From Hericium rajendrae (taxonomy: Eukaryota > Basidiomycota > Agaricomycetes > Russulales > Hericiaceae): a DNA stretch of 64,000 nt. The notes under the pieces are model-generated. The model made no database searches, was not told the origin of the DNA, and saw nothing but the letters and a program-made list of their open reading frames with translations. The translations under genes were made by a program, and so were the position numbers. The DNA is taken from contig CM065884.1 in NCBI GenBank assembly GCA_033439255.1, forward strand, positions 3,086,320-3,150,319, in the 5' to 3' direction. This document shows positions 10,931-22,910 of this stretch, piece after piece (the stretch's first letter is position 1; the number at the start of each line of letters is the position of its first letter).

Positions 10931-11337
10931 TGTCAAGACGCGGTCGTAGACAGCAGAGAACCACCCAAGTCACCAGCGATGATGGGAGCGAGAGAGCAGA
11001 GAGCGACTAGCAGCGCAGTGACCTGTATTGGAGGTACAGTATGGTACAGACGAAATGGACAATCTAGGGAAATAGGCGAGCGACAGGGAGCCTATAAGTA
11101 CTGGGACGACAATGGGAAAAGAACAATGGACACCATAACAGATCGAACAATAGAGTGAGAACAATGGTGGCCAAAAGGAGAACAATGGGAAGGAGAACAA
11201 TAGGATGTCCCAAAGGGGAACAAGGGCATGGGTGAAGGATAGCCCCAGGTCATGTGATGGGGCTGCTGGAGCACATGACCGACGCAATGCCTTGATGGCA
11301 GAGAAGAAGGCGGAGAGAAATGGAGCGATCCGTGACA
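10931..11337 (-). repeat. 5' LTR of the Gypsy element
   Basis: This 407-bp LTR runs from TGTCACGG at 11337 to CTTGACA at 10931. It is nearly identical to the solo LTR at 2009-2431 except that it lacks a 16-bp block flanked by short CATGTGA repeats (423 minus 16 equals 407). Directly outside it is an older LTR fragment. Confidence 0.92.
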
Positions 11338-11494
11338 CTTATTGCTTGCCTGTTTTCCTAGACTGTTCATTTCATCTTTATTGTACTGTACCTCCAATAC
11401 AGGTCATTGCACTACTTGTTGCTCTCTGCTCTTTTGCTTTCATCATTGTTGGTGACTTGGGTGATTTTTTGCTGTCTATGACTCAATTCTGACA
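11338..11494 (+). repeat. Decayed LTR fragment of the same family (host site of the Gypsy insertion)
   Basis: This plus-strand block aligns to the last ~155 bp of the solo LTR but with many C-to-T and G-to-A changes. For example GCGCTGC became GCACTAC, and CGCTCCCATCATCGC became TGCTTTCATCATTGT. It ends TCTGACA at 11494. Its first half should lie on the far side of the Gypsy insertion, outside the window. The transition bias resembles RIP or deamination of methylated cytosine. Confidence 0.85.
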
Positions 11495-12267
11495 CCATCT
11501 AGCAAACAGGTCTTATCAATGCAACAGCTTGAGACAGAGATGACCTTGGTGGCAGGTAAGTACTATCTAATAGTTCTACAGCCAAACAGCCTTAGAAAAA
11601 AGCTCAGACTGTCTTCAGGATGGATTTCACTTTAACTGACAGTTCACAGTGTGACATGCCTAGAAAAGAAGCTCAGAGCTGCCAGCAACAGTGAAAAGTC
11701 TCAGAGCTACAAGCCATTAGAGATGAAAGCCATAATAATTTGGCTAAATTGACTCTATAGTGGGCAGGAAGGCTGAGCACATTATTATAAAAAATGTATT
11801 TGAAATATTGTTCAAGATGTTGTAGTGTAGTGGCCTTCATTGGACTTGTAAGTTGGTCAAAGTCATATGTTTGATCCTTGTGCTGCACATAATTTTTTGG
11901 AAAAATTCGAGCTTTTTGTCACCTGTCCTTGTCTTTTCCCTGGATTGACCTCAGCTACCCACTTATGTGGATTTGTCATGCATGCATAGTGAATTGAAGT
12001 CAACCTCAGGATGGACTCAAACTATCCTATGGACATCCTCAGCTAATCGCATAGGTCAGAAGCTGTCAGAAGCCGTCTTAGCTGTGCTCTCATGTCAGTT
12101 TATCCTCAGTGTCTTGGCCCTTTTTGCACTCAATATCGCACTCATGCCTTCCTCAGGCCATATCATTTAGGCCATTCTATGGCCTTCTGAACCACTTGGA
12201 CATGTATGTTACATAGTTCTAGCTGTACAACATATTCTCCAGGTCAGATGTGGACATTTTCGACATG
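11495..12267. other. AT-rich non-coding stretch, no gene seen
   Basis: No reading frame of interest. The region is AT-rich with scattered CTGA/TCAG words. One block (11816-11890) loosely resembles a tRNA-derived SINE head (TAGTGTAGTGGCC, later TGTTTGATCC). It is probably old repeat sequence. Confidence 0.5.
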
Positions 12268-12490
12268 CATCAGTAAACTTGACCATTTTTCTGAATGGCT
12301 GAAAGTGGTCTGAATGGGTCTGAATGAGTCTGAACTTCATCTGAAACCTAAAAAATAATCTGAATGGTCTGATTTTAAATCTGAATTTATCTGAATTCTA
12401 ATAAATCAGATTATATTCAGACAGTCAGACTCATTCAGACCCATTCAGACCACTTTCAGCCATCCAGAAAAATGGTCAAGTTTACTGATG
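12268..12490. repeat. Foldback (MITE-like) inverted repeat
   Basis: The 66-bp left arm (12268-12333, starting CATCAGTAAACTTGACCA) is the reverse complement of 12425-12490 with one mismatch. The 91-bp AT-rich spacer is full of TCTGAAT words. It has no coding capacity. The arm tip resembles the arm of the next inverted-repeat element (12502/14474), so both may belong to one non-autonomous family. I could not fix a target-site duplication. Confidence 0.7.
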
Positions 12491-12827
12491 TGGCATGCAT
12501 TAGGAACCTTGACAATTTTCTGATGAGTCTGACAGTTTCTAACCCTATCTGCAGCTACTGCAGAGTCTGATCTATCTAGAGCTACTTTTCAAATGATCAT
12601 ATCTGATTAAGCTTATATATTTGAGAGTCAACACCTATTGTTAGATATAGCAGTCATTCATCTCTAATTGCATATCATAATAGAATTTTTGATATCTGAA
12701 TTTTTTACAAATCTGAGAGCATTCTGATTTATCTCTGACAGCAGCTTGAGGTCCAATAATTTGATAGTGTCTGAGAGTAATCTGATCTGTCTGATACCAA
12801 CTAATAGCTCTCTGAGACTGTCTGATA

Positions 12828-14405
12828 CAGTGGCGTGCAAAAATATTGCAGGGTCCAACGGATCCTGTGTGGTGCTCAGAGTTTTTTCATTCGGTCGAGA
12901 TCTTATACATAATAGTGGTAGATACGACTCATACATACAGAATTAAAATAAAATAAAAGACATACTATGGAATCCAGAGGAGTGGTGCCCGTGAATGAGG
13001 TAATGAACACGATCATGTGATCAATGTGTTTGACGCGTCTCGTGTTCAGCTGCCGAGCAACAAATTTTCACTTGAACCACATCTTCCACAGTCCACAAGC
13101 CAACTCCTGACCTTCTCACACACACTCTATCACCATGACCAAGTGCACACCAACTACACTTTGTCGTATTGTTGATTTCCACCATAAGGGCCTTGCATGG
13201 TCACGAATTGGCCCAAAGGTCGGTGTTGATCCAACCAATTGCTCACGAGCCTACAAGCGCTGGCTCTGGCACCCTGACTTGACACCCCGTCCTGGTCGCC
13301 CTACATCAATAACACCTCATTTTGAGCATCGAGCTGTCTGCCTGATCACCAGTGGCCGATGTTCTGATGCAACTGATGTTCAACATGAACTATTCCCTTA
13401 TCTCTATCCCACCACAGTCTGTTGCATGTTCATATGGCTTGGTCTCTATGGACGAGTACACAGGAAGAAGCCACTTCTTACTCAAGTCCACCAGCAGAAG
13501 CATAGGAAGTGGGCTGAGGAGCATGTGGAATGGACTGAGAAAGATTGGAGGCATGTCATTTTCAGCGATGAGTCCAAGTTTAATTTTTTTTGGCTCTGAC
13601 AGGTGCCTTTACTGTCGAAGAAGGCCTGGGGAAGAATTTCTGCCCCAGAATGATCAGAAGATGGTCAAGCATGAAGGAGGTTCAATATAGGTCTGGGGAT
13701 GCTTGACATACAATGGACCTGGACAACTACATCGTGTTGAGGGTTGCATGAATGCAGCCCAATTCACCTCCATCCTCTCTGAATCTCTCCTCGGCACACT
13801 CTCCAATAACAATCTTGGACCCACAGATATGCTTTTTCAGCAGGATCTTGATCCAAAGCACACCTCCAAGCTTGCTCGCAACTGGCTTGATGAACATAAC
13901 ATTAAACAACTGCCCTGGGCACCATCCTCACCAGACATGAACATCATTGAACATGCATGGGACATGGTGGATAGGGCTGTGCATCATCGTGAACATTGTC
14001 CATGCAATGTTGAGGAGTTGTGGGAGGTTTTGCAGGAGGAGTGGGGGAAATTGTGTTTGAAGGACATTCAGAAGTTGTATGAGTCAATGCCACACCATGT
14101 TGAGGCCTTGAAGGAGGCAAAAGGGGGCTATACTAAATACTAAATTGCTGGAATATTTGCATGAATTTTGTGGTGTACATGACATGATTTTGTGCAGTGC
14201 AATTGCCTCAAGTTTCTGTTCAGTGCATTCCTGGGCTCTGATCCCTCCAAACATTAGTCAAATCCATGGATTTTTTTTTCGTATTCATATTCTACACATC
14301 CTAAGCTACAACTTTTGTATATAAAGTTTTACACTACAGTCAATTTTGCGAGCACAGCGTACATCACTCAAAGTGCAGACCCTGCAATATTTTTGCACAC
14401 CACTG
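12828..14405 (+). mobile_element. Tc1/mariner transposon, full length, TA target site
   Basis: The terminal inverted repeats start CAGTGGCGTGCAAAAATATT at the left (12828) and CAGTGGTGTGCAAAAATATT on the other strand at the right (14405), about 28 bp each. Both ends are flanked by TA (12826-12827, 14406-14407), the Tc1/mariner target duplication. The 1578-bp body holds one transposase gene, broken by a frameshift and a stop. Confidence 0.92.
13135..14143 (+). pseudogene. Tc1-family transposase, frameshifted
   Basis: The start at 13135 opens an N-terminal helix-turn-helix region (IVDFHHKGLAWSRIGPKVGV). The first catalytic Asp is in VIFSDESKFNFF. At a T-rich run near 13580-13590 the frame shifts, and an in-frame TAG follows at 13688-13690. 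The second frame carries the other catalytic parts: QQDLDPKHTS (Asp) and SPDMNIIEHAWD (Glu), a Tc1-type DDE triad. It would cut and paste the element at TA. The frameshift plus stop make it a recent pseudogene; the protein is otherwise well preserved. Confidence 0.88.
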
Positions 14406-14784
14406 TACATCTGATTTAACTTGCACCAGATTCTGTCAGACACCGCAGGTCAATCAGAAAGTTGTCAAGGTTCCTGATGTGCATCGCGCCAACACTTTTG
14501 CAAATGGCAATAGAGCAGGGTGTCGAAGCAGCTTGTTCCAGCCTAAGCCTAGCGACAACTACTTCAAGTTATGACCACACTGCATTGTCGAGAACGCGAC
14601 AGATACCGTACATATGGCTGATAGTATTTATTGACCATGAGCAATATAGCAGTATAGTTAAGTCAGTCCTAAAGCAAGAGGAAAAGATGACTGACTAGCG
14701 TCAGAACACATGGACGGATACCAACAGCGCGTGAGAATGGAGGTAACAGCGGAAGCAGAAACGTAAATGCGGTGTGGGATGTAA

Positions 14785-15664
<880 letters not shown>

Positions 15665-15914
15665 GGCTGGAAAGGTGGGTAGGAAGAAAGACCTAGGACT
15701 GGGGGGATCGAGGAGGACGATGGTCTAAAGTAAGTTGCGAGGCAGTGATGTGACGCGTCCTTCCGGTAGGGCCACTGTGACGGCCACGAGGCACAGCGCC
15801 GCGCCTCGCAGATCCATGTTGGTCTTGTCTGCCAGGCCCAGGCTGCCTTTCCCTTCATCTCGCCTTCCAGCATGTTCACTCCAAGCCATCTTTAGTTCTT
15901 TGCTAGTGTGCAAC

Positions 15915-17710
15915 ATGAGCCAACGGCCTTTCTTGCTCGTTCTCTCCTTCTGGATCCTTGCGTCTGCCAGCTTCGTTATCCAATCGCCCTCTGGTGACCA
16001 GATAGCTCAGGGCTTCACAATCCCCCTCATTCGCGCACGCAGAGACGGCACCCCGTTTGGTGCAGCTAGTTTGCCATCAGTACGGGGCAATAGCGAAGTA
16101 CCCATCAGCAATAGTCAAGATTTGTATGTCACCAACATCCACATCTTGTGAGACCAGCGCTCACTTGCTCTTCGTGAAGCGCATACATTGCACACATCAG
16201 GTTCTTCTTCAGCTGCAGCAATTGTTTTCCGTTGTCTCTTACACGATCTTCCCTAGCATCGGCGGACAAAAACTCGGCGTCATCCTTGACACGGGATCTT
16301 CAGACTTAGTTCGTAACACGTTGCCCCGTCCATCGCCCGCCTTCTTACCAATGCTCTGCTGATCACTCAGTGGGTCGTTTCCTCAAATTGTACCGGCATG
16401 GACTGCTCTGGTGTTGTCAAATATAACGCTACAGATTCACTCTCGTTGTCTTCCTTCGACTTCAAGCTCACTTACTTGATTGGCACTGTCTCTGGTGCTA
16501 TTGGATTTGATACAGTCACCCTTGGACCCTATCAAATATCTTCTCAAGTCCTCGGTAAGCGATATCAATTACTAGCATTTTTTCCGGCTGATCAACGTTA
16601 CAAAAAGCACTAGCCAACGAAACTCGGGGTCTCAATCTATCCAGTGCAGGGAATAGCGGGATAATGGGTCTCTCCTTTCCATTATCTGCCGCTATACCGG
16701 CCACTGCTGGGAAAACGCTGCTGGAGAACTTGTTTTCATACTTTGACGATGCACATCGTTTCTTCGCTTTCCAACTGGGTCGTCACAGCGACGATTCTTC
16801 TTTCAGCCTCGGGAAGCTCGATCATGCATTCGCGAACTCCAGCGAAATATTGGCTCATACACCCGTCTATACTGGTCGGCGTTCTTCTATGGACTATTGG
16901 AAGCTTCCTTTGCATGCTATCACGCTTAACTCAAGCATGTCGATAACTTCTCTGGCACCATCTCGCGTGTCTGGCTCTCCCACACCAATCGCTGTTTTGG
17001 ACACCGGGACGACATTCATTCTTGGTCCGACGAATGATGTCGACGCATTCTGGATGGCGGTCGGCTCTTCACGGAAGCTAGATTCTGGACAATGGCAAGT
17101 CAAATGTAACCGCGCCGTGGCTGTCGGTTTTGTTCTGGGCGACGAACACAGCAAGAAAGAATATCTAGTTGATCCAGAAGACGTCAACCTCGCAGAAGGA
17201 AGCCCAACTGAAGGTTGGTGCCTCGGTGGTATTCAAGCCAGTGATGCCGTAAGAACATTTCCTTTGTCCGGGTTGCGTTTGGACGACTTGGTTTACCTGA
17301 CACCATGTTTAGGTTAACTCCGGAGATTGGATCTTAGGCGATGCATTCCTTCGGGTGCGTGCCATCTATGCAATGTCAAATTTTGCACTGACAAGCTCGT
17401 GTTGTAGAATGTATACGTTACCCACCATGGAGCAACTTCTGAACAGCCTCCGCTTATCGGCTTGTTGAACTTGACGGACTCGGCATCAGCACTGGAACGT
17501 TTTCAGAGACAGCGTGGTGAAGATCCAGCAGCGCCGATTGGAGAACATCCAGAAGTATACTCACACAATAATAGTCGCATCAAGCTGAGTTCTGGAGCTA
17601 TCTGCGGGATCGTCCTAGTTGCTGCTTTCGTCGCCGGAGCGGTGGGAATCTTGCTCGCGCAGGTATACTGTCAGCATCGCCATGGTAAAGATAGTAAAAC
17701 AGTATCATGA
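15915..17710 (+). CDS. Pepsin-family (A1) aspartic protease, membrane-anchored
   Basis: Six exons (15915-16147, 16257-16308, 16371-16554, 16614-17248, 17313-17354, 17408-17710) give 482 residues. It starts with a signal peptide (MSQRPFLLVLSFWILASAS) and a short pro-region. Both active-site motifs are present: VILDTGSSDLW, split by an intron before Trp, and VLDTGTTFILGP. Potential N-glycosylation sites occur. Near the C-terminus is a hydrophobic segment (ICGIVLVAAFVAGAVGILL) followed by a short basic tail, so it is probably anchored in the plasma membrane or a vacuolar membrane and faces outward. Substrate unknown. The junction of exons 1 and 2 is the least certain. Confidence 0.9.
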
Positions 17711-17788
17711 TCCGAAAATGTCCATTATATGACAATTACAAAATGCACGGCACATGATTATGAAAACAAAACATCCACTGCGTATGTG

Positions 17789-18421
17789 CTACTTGGGCGG
17801 AGGCTGGTTGGGGAAGTAAGCGGGTTGATAGCCAGGCTGGAACGGCCCTTGCGTTTGGGCAAATGGACTTGCGGAACTTGGTCCTCCGCCCCGCTGGCCT
17901 ATATTGGGATGCTGATATCCTGCACCAGGCACAACGGGCTCCCAGCTGCAATGCTGCGCATCAGACCGGTGTCAGATACGAACGGACAAATACCTGCCCA
18001 GGTTGCATCGGCACACTCCACTGACAGATTCCGCAGATCCAGATATGCTTTGCAGTCATAGGTATGAGTGGTACGAAGCAGAGTTCAAACCACATGCGGG
18101 ACTTGGCAGATATGACGGATACTGAGTATGAGGGTGCGGGACACTGTCCGTCAGTCGCTGCACGATAGTGTGAGAATTTGAACGAACCATTGTGACACCT
18201 TGGACATATCCGAGGAGTTTGATCGCCTTCAGGCTTTATCTTTGTGGGACAGCCAACTGGAATGAGACATTGGACGGAAACGTCAGATCGCTACAGGTAA
18301 GACGTCGAGGCTAGCGATTCACAGCAGCTTACAGAAGATGGGAAGGCAGACTAACGGATACAACAGATAATCAGGATCAGCACACGCATTTAGACAGGAA
18401 GGACGTACAGAAAAAGTCCAT
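17789..18421 (-). CDS. Small zinc-ribbon protein (zinc_ribbon_15-like)
   Basis: Five exons (18421-18409, 18350-18333, 18256-18188, 18121-17994, 17953-17789) give 130 residues. The N-terminus is MDFFFCLPIFFGCPTKIKPE. Two CxxC pairs (ICPRCHN and ICGICQW) flank the hydrophobic stretch WFELCFVPLIPM, the pattern of a fungal zinc-ribbon family of unknown function. The C-terminus is Gly/Pro/Gln-rich (GPFQPGYQPAYFPNQPPPK). The first two exons are only 13 and 18 nt, so the gene is easy to miss. Each junction keeps frame. It sits tail to tail with the aspartic protease gene, 78 bp away. Confidence 0.82.
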
Positions 18422-18987
18422 GTTCTACGTACGACGACTGCAAGAAAAGACAGGATGTTGCAGCTGTGCTAATAGGTACCGAGTCTCAGGCCGGGTGCAT
18501 GTGGTGCGTCGGCTGTGTCGCACTGGCGTCGCGCCATGTTTTCGGTCGTTTCCGATGAACCAGATATGCAGGTTGCTGCGCACGCTTTTTGGAACAACCT
18601 CGAATCCAGTGTCCAGTAAATTTATGGATTCAACCCAGCCCTCAAAGTATACCACAGTCAATCGACACACAACGCCTGAAGCTGGACTTTGGGAGCCATT
18701 GGTGCCCGAATGCACGATCTATTAGTACTGTATCACCGACCACAGATTTTATGATCGCATGATGATGCTGGACGCGTATGTCTATTAATTTTATGTCCCA
18801 CAAACGAAAGGCCAATCAAAAGCTATATATCCAGAAAGTATCAAAAAATGATGAACAAAATAGGCAGAATGAATGAAAAGTCATCGATACCAAGAAAAGC
18901 ACGCGATGCAGGGTTCGGCAATGAGGGTAATTTTGAATACCAAAAATAGGAGACACAAGTCGACTGCCAACAAGATGCCATGTAGCC

Positions 18988-21856
18988 TCATTGAAAGTAT
19001 GATTGATGATCGCCAAAGCTCTGGTTTGAACTGTTACCCAAAGACTCAATGGATGCTGGAATGACAGCTGACGGGAACACAGCGGAGCGCGAGGGGTAGT
19101 ACGAGGATGGCTCGCGATATACGGCACTAAATGAATCCTGCAAGGCCGGATGCCTGTTGCTGCTAGGCTGAGAGGTGGAAAGAGCTGTGCCCGCTGTGTC
19201 GGAATGCAAAGCTGACGACAGGTCGGCACCTGATGGGAAGGAATATGGGGGCATTTCGGTAGGAGGGTAGAAAAGTAGGGCCGGGGATACTCTTCGAGTC
19301 CCGGGTGTCGAACCAGAGCTGTTATCCGAAGACGGTGAGACATGGTGGAGGCTATCTGCCACGACTCGCACCCCAGCAAGATATGCTGTCGACCCATTAG
19401 CACAATGAACTGCAGACGGAGAACGTTTTTGGCATTTTGTCCCGGCAATCAGATCCGATTGTGAATGGGAACCAGACGACGCGGCTGAGGGCGGTGGTGA
19501 TTCCCAGCTGCCATCGTCTTGGGCTGGCAGGGAAAAGCCGTCATGGAAGACGGCAGATCTGGGACTCGAAGTCGAGGATGGAATGGAAAGAGGAGATAAT
19601 GGTCGCCTGAGATCGCATGTGGAATCCGGAATGGATTTTGCGTATGCCGTCCCTGAACTCCCGTCAGAGGCAGATGGCAGCCGACGACCTTGTGCGGCTT
19701 TCCTCGCCTCCCAGGCTGCCTTGATTGTCCTTTCTCTCTCCTCGCTCTTGGAGAATGCCCAACGCATCCGCCGCAGCGCCCGGAGGCACATATGCACATC
19801 ATCGTCGCCGCCAGTCCCACCGGCCAGCAAAAAGCCAGCGAAAAAGCACCCATCACGGGCCAAATAGGCATCGTACTCGAAGAAGGAAGTGGTGAGATGC
19901 TGACGGATAATAGTAAGCACGTGCGCGAGTGTTCCATGACATTTCTCGTCAGCAATTCTCAGCAGACGGCTAGCCTTGTCTTGCGAAGGACAGGGGGCAC
20001 GCGAAGAGACTACGCCAAAGCTCTCGTCACCATGATTCAGGTGAATCACGATCCTTTGCTTCAACGTCTCCCTGATCACGTTCACTGACACAGTGATGAG
20101 TTGGTATGGAGAAATAACACAAACGATAAAAGGGATACTCACGGCACTCAAAAATGAATATCTGGGGATAGTCAGGAACGTCAACTAGAGATTTTCAATG
20201 GAAAACAATAATTCCATACCTGCCAGCCGCTCACGTAACGCTCGACCTCGTCTGGAGACATGACGATATCGGGTGACAATGACCGTAAGTCATCGAATTC
20301 CTTCCAAGATTTCTCCAAGAGTCTCCAGACATCCACCAATGTTTTCTCATCTATCTCATCATCCTGCCGTGCCTTTGGGCCGGTCAATGCAGCATGCACC
20401 TTTCGACACACGGAAGCAAGATGAAGAGGCGGAAGTGTACACTGATGAAGAAATGCATATGCTGAGGAGGTCCGTGACATGGTATTTGATGGCAATGTCT
20501 GCTCGAAATGCAGAAGATCGTCATCCGATCTGGAACAATTTGTGCGTTGTTAGCGCGTATGCGTCTGAATGAATTGTATCCACACACAGGAGTAAGCGAC
20601 CACCACGAAGCCCACTCGTGATGCCTTCAACGATATGTGAATACCAAAAAATACGAGCCCGGACGAGGACATCGACAACCTGGCCCTGTCCGCTTCCAAC
20701 GGAGGAAACCGACGCCAAGCTGCAAAGCGTGAATACCTGGCTGACAATTGCTTCATATGTAACCTGGTTTGGATCATAAGACATCACAAGCCAAGGGAGC
20801 GCTTGATCACGTACCAGTCGTTCCATTGGCGTCTGCACGTCTGAATGTAAGAGGCAAATGAGCCTCGCAGCGTCATAGAATCGAAGATAAGGCAAGTACC
20901 TTGGGTCAAGGGTAGAAGGAGGAGAAGCGCTCGGACGCCATCCCAAGTAGGCCGTCGCCAGATTCCATGGACGTCAACAAGCTGCAAAATCTCCCTGACC
21001 ATCTCATTTGTGCGCTCCTGACGGCCACTTATATCGTGCATGGTATTTGATGCGTCCTCAATTCCATACCCGTTGACACCAAAACTCACGGCCCAGACGG
21101 CAAAGACCACAGACAGTATCTGGCCTGGAATGCCGAGGGAATTGTAATTACCTTTTGTGTACTCGGAGAAGCGCACGGCGAACTCGGAAGTGTCGATGAC
21201 GGGATCTACCGATTTGGTGCGGGACAAGTCAAGATGGGACGGATAAGATGAAGTTGAAAGGACCTACGCTGGACTTGAAGTCTGCGAAAGAAATCTGACG
21301 AGAAAAATTGCGGATGCAGCTTCGGTATCAAACTCGGCGCAAACGATGGTACGCTGAACAGTCCGCCCTCTTCGTCCAAGGACTTGCCGTAAACAGCTCT
21401 ACAAGACATGATATAAGTGGCTGAGGACGACATGCGGCAAAGTAGCGTGTCAGGTACTCACTCCACCTGTTGGAGCCGGCGCCCGCGCCGAAGGAGCTTG
21501 ACCGCTTTCACTTCGGCGAACTCGTCTCTAGATCGCAACACGTTGAACAGGCCTGACATGTGGCAAGCGAACAACCTACACGCATTTTAATCCTCGTTCT
21601 TTGCAGTTCGAGCATGATGGCTGCTGCCCATTCGGCGCAAATGGAAGGTCTTTCAGATCACAGCGCACCCTACACGGATTATCAGCACAAATTGCGGTTG
21701 TCGACACGAAATGCAGCGTTACCTTCTCATGCGACATGCGCCGCATGCTGAGAATTGCTGTCTACTCGACTTGGGCTGACCTGAAATGCGACGATTCTTA
21801 GCATATGGACTGCGCGAGGCGCTCTTGACAGTCGGTGTGGGAGATCGGTGAGGCAT
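18988..21856 (-). CDS. Zn(II)2Cys6 transcription factor
   Basis: Nine exons (21856-21723, 21669-21580, 21527-21462, 21398-21268, 21205-20900, 20840-20588, 20529-20220, 20161-20143, 20084-18988) give 801 residues. The N-terminal binuclear zinc cluster reads CGACRMRRVRC, a 15-residue loop, then CSNCKERGLKC, followed by the linker DEFAEVKAVKLLRRGRRLQQ. A long helical middle resembles the fungal-specific factor domain. The C-terminal 270 residues are Ser/Pro-rich and probably disordered, consistent with an activation region. The start at 21856 gives a basic lead-in before the zinc cluster. Exon 8 is only 19 nt. Target genes cannot be read from the sequence. Confidence 0.9.
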
Positions 21857-22910
21857 CGCGTGTGACCGGGGTGTAATCGAACACACTCAGAGCTTTTAAA
21901 GGCGAACGGACTCTAGACGAGCAGGGAATGTCAGTGACGGCTATCGCGGAATGGAGGGAGAAGACAGAATATTGGGTGTCGAAAAGAGGCACGGTGGGGG
22001 GATTCAGATATCAATGCAAAACTGTCAATAGAAGGCGGCCAGATGGGAAGAGTGCGTCGAAATTGTTGACCAGAAATGACTTATCGTCATCTTTCCCTCT
22101 AAACAACCTCCACCCTGTTCCGTCGGATTCTAGGCCACTTTCGAGATCCGCAGCGAAGTTGCCTTTCCTTTGTAGCTTCTCGGCGCCTCTTGTCCGCCTT
22201 CAATATTAGTCCATCTCGTAATCATACCTCAACTTTGCCGGTCTTGCAGGTACCTTAGATTCTCCTCATTTCTACACCGCAAGTCCCGTTTCAATACATC
22301 CATCGAATCCTCCTCCCAGCCTTCGAAACCGGATTCGAGCCTTGACGAATTTCTTGTTCCAGCACAACGATAATCTTGCCTTTATGCCTTGCTCTATTTG
22401 TGTTACACCCTAAGTATGGCCCTGTCGCACGATCAGCATTCCTCTAAGACTTCGTCCACCACGAACAGCATCCCGGCCCCTGCGAATCGGCGCTCTGCTC
22501 CTCGTCACTACCGATCCAGCCCCTGCACAGCGCAGTTTGCTTTTCTCAGCCAACGCGACATCCCGAAGGACCTCGGCTGTCATTCACTGATACTTTAGGT
22601 GGAACTCACGTAAATAATCATAGAGTTCCATGCACTCCAGCAACCATTCGCTGGCAAAATCATGAAATGACACCCCTTGGAAGATGATGATGAGGCGTAA
22701 ATGTAAGTATCTCCCCACGCGAAACGAGCTGCGCAAGTGCACGCATGCTCACGGTCCGGATATACCCTGATCCGTCATTGCGAGCATGGAACTCTCCCAG
22801 CTGATAGGCTGATCAAATTTAGGCTATTCATCGTCCAATGCGCGCGAACAGAAGCAAATAGCCATCTGCCTGTAGCATAGCCGCTATGGTGACCCTGTCG
22901 ACATGAGCTT
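21857..22910. other. Intergenic, no supported gene
   Basis: Upstream of the Zn2Cys6 factor and downstream of NOP16. It contains pyrimidine-rich promoter-like sequence. A 60-codon frame at 22416-22598 (MALSHDQHSSK...) has no recognised domain and no clear splice partner. Confidence 0.4.

Larger units (their letters stand above)
4568..11337 (-). mobile_element. Ty3/Gypsy chromovirus, 3' LTR truncated by the LINE
   Basis: Read on the minus strand: 5' LTR (11337-10931), primer-binding site, gag with a zinc knuckle, then protease, reverse transcriptase, RNase H, integrase and chromodomain, a polypurine tract, and the first 114 bp of the 3' LTR. Integrase after RNase H together with the chromodomain places it among chromoviruses. 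The rest of the 3' LTR is cut off by the LINE tail. Three in-frame stops break pol, so this copy is probably dead. It lies inside an older LTR of the same family (11338-11494). Confidence 0.92.
12502..14474. repeat. Second inverted-repeat element, split by the Tc1 insertion
   Basis: The sequence AGGAACCTTGACAATTTTCTGAT (12502-12524) is matched in reverse complement at 14453-14474 with one mismatch. Removing the Tc1 element leaves roughly 400 bp rich in TCTGA words. This suggests a non-autonomous inverted-repeat element that later received the Tc1 insertion. Confidence 0.55.

Noticed and set aside
12300-12830. CRISPR-like or satellite array from repeated TCTGAAT words
   Set aside because: Word spacing is irregular and the main structure is an inverted, not direct, repeat; this is eukaryotic DNA.
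22416-22598. 60-codon ORF starting MALSHDQ
   Set aside because: Low-complexity Ser/Thr-rich product with no homologue known to me and no supported introns.
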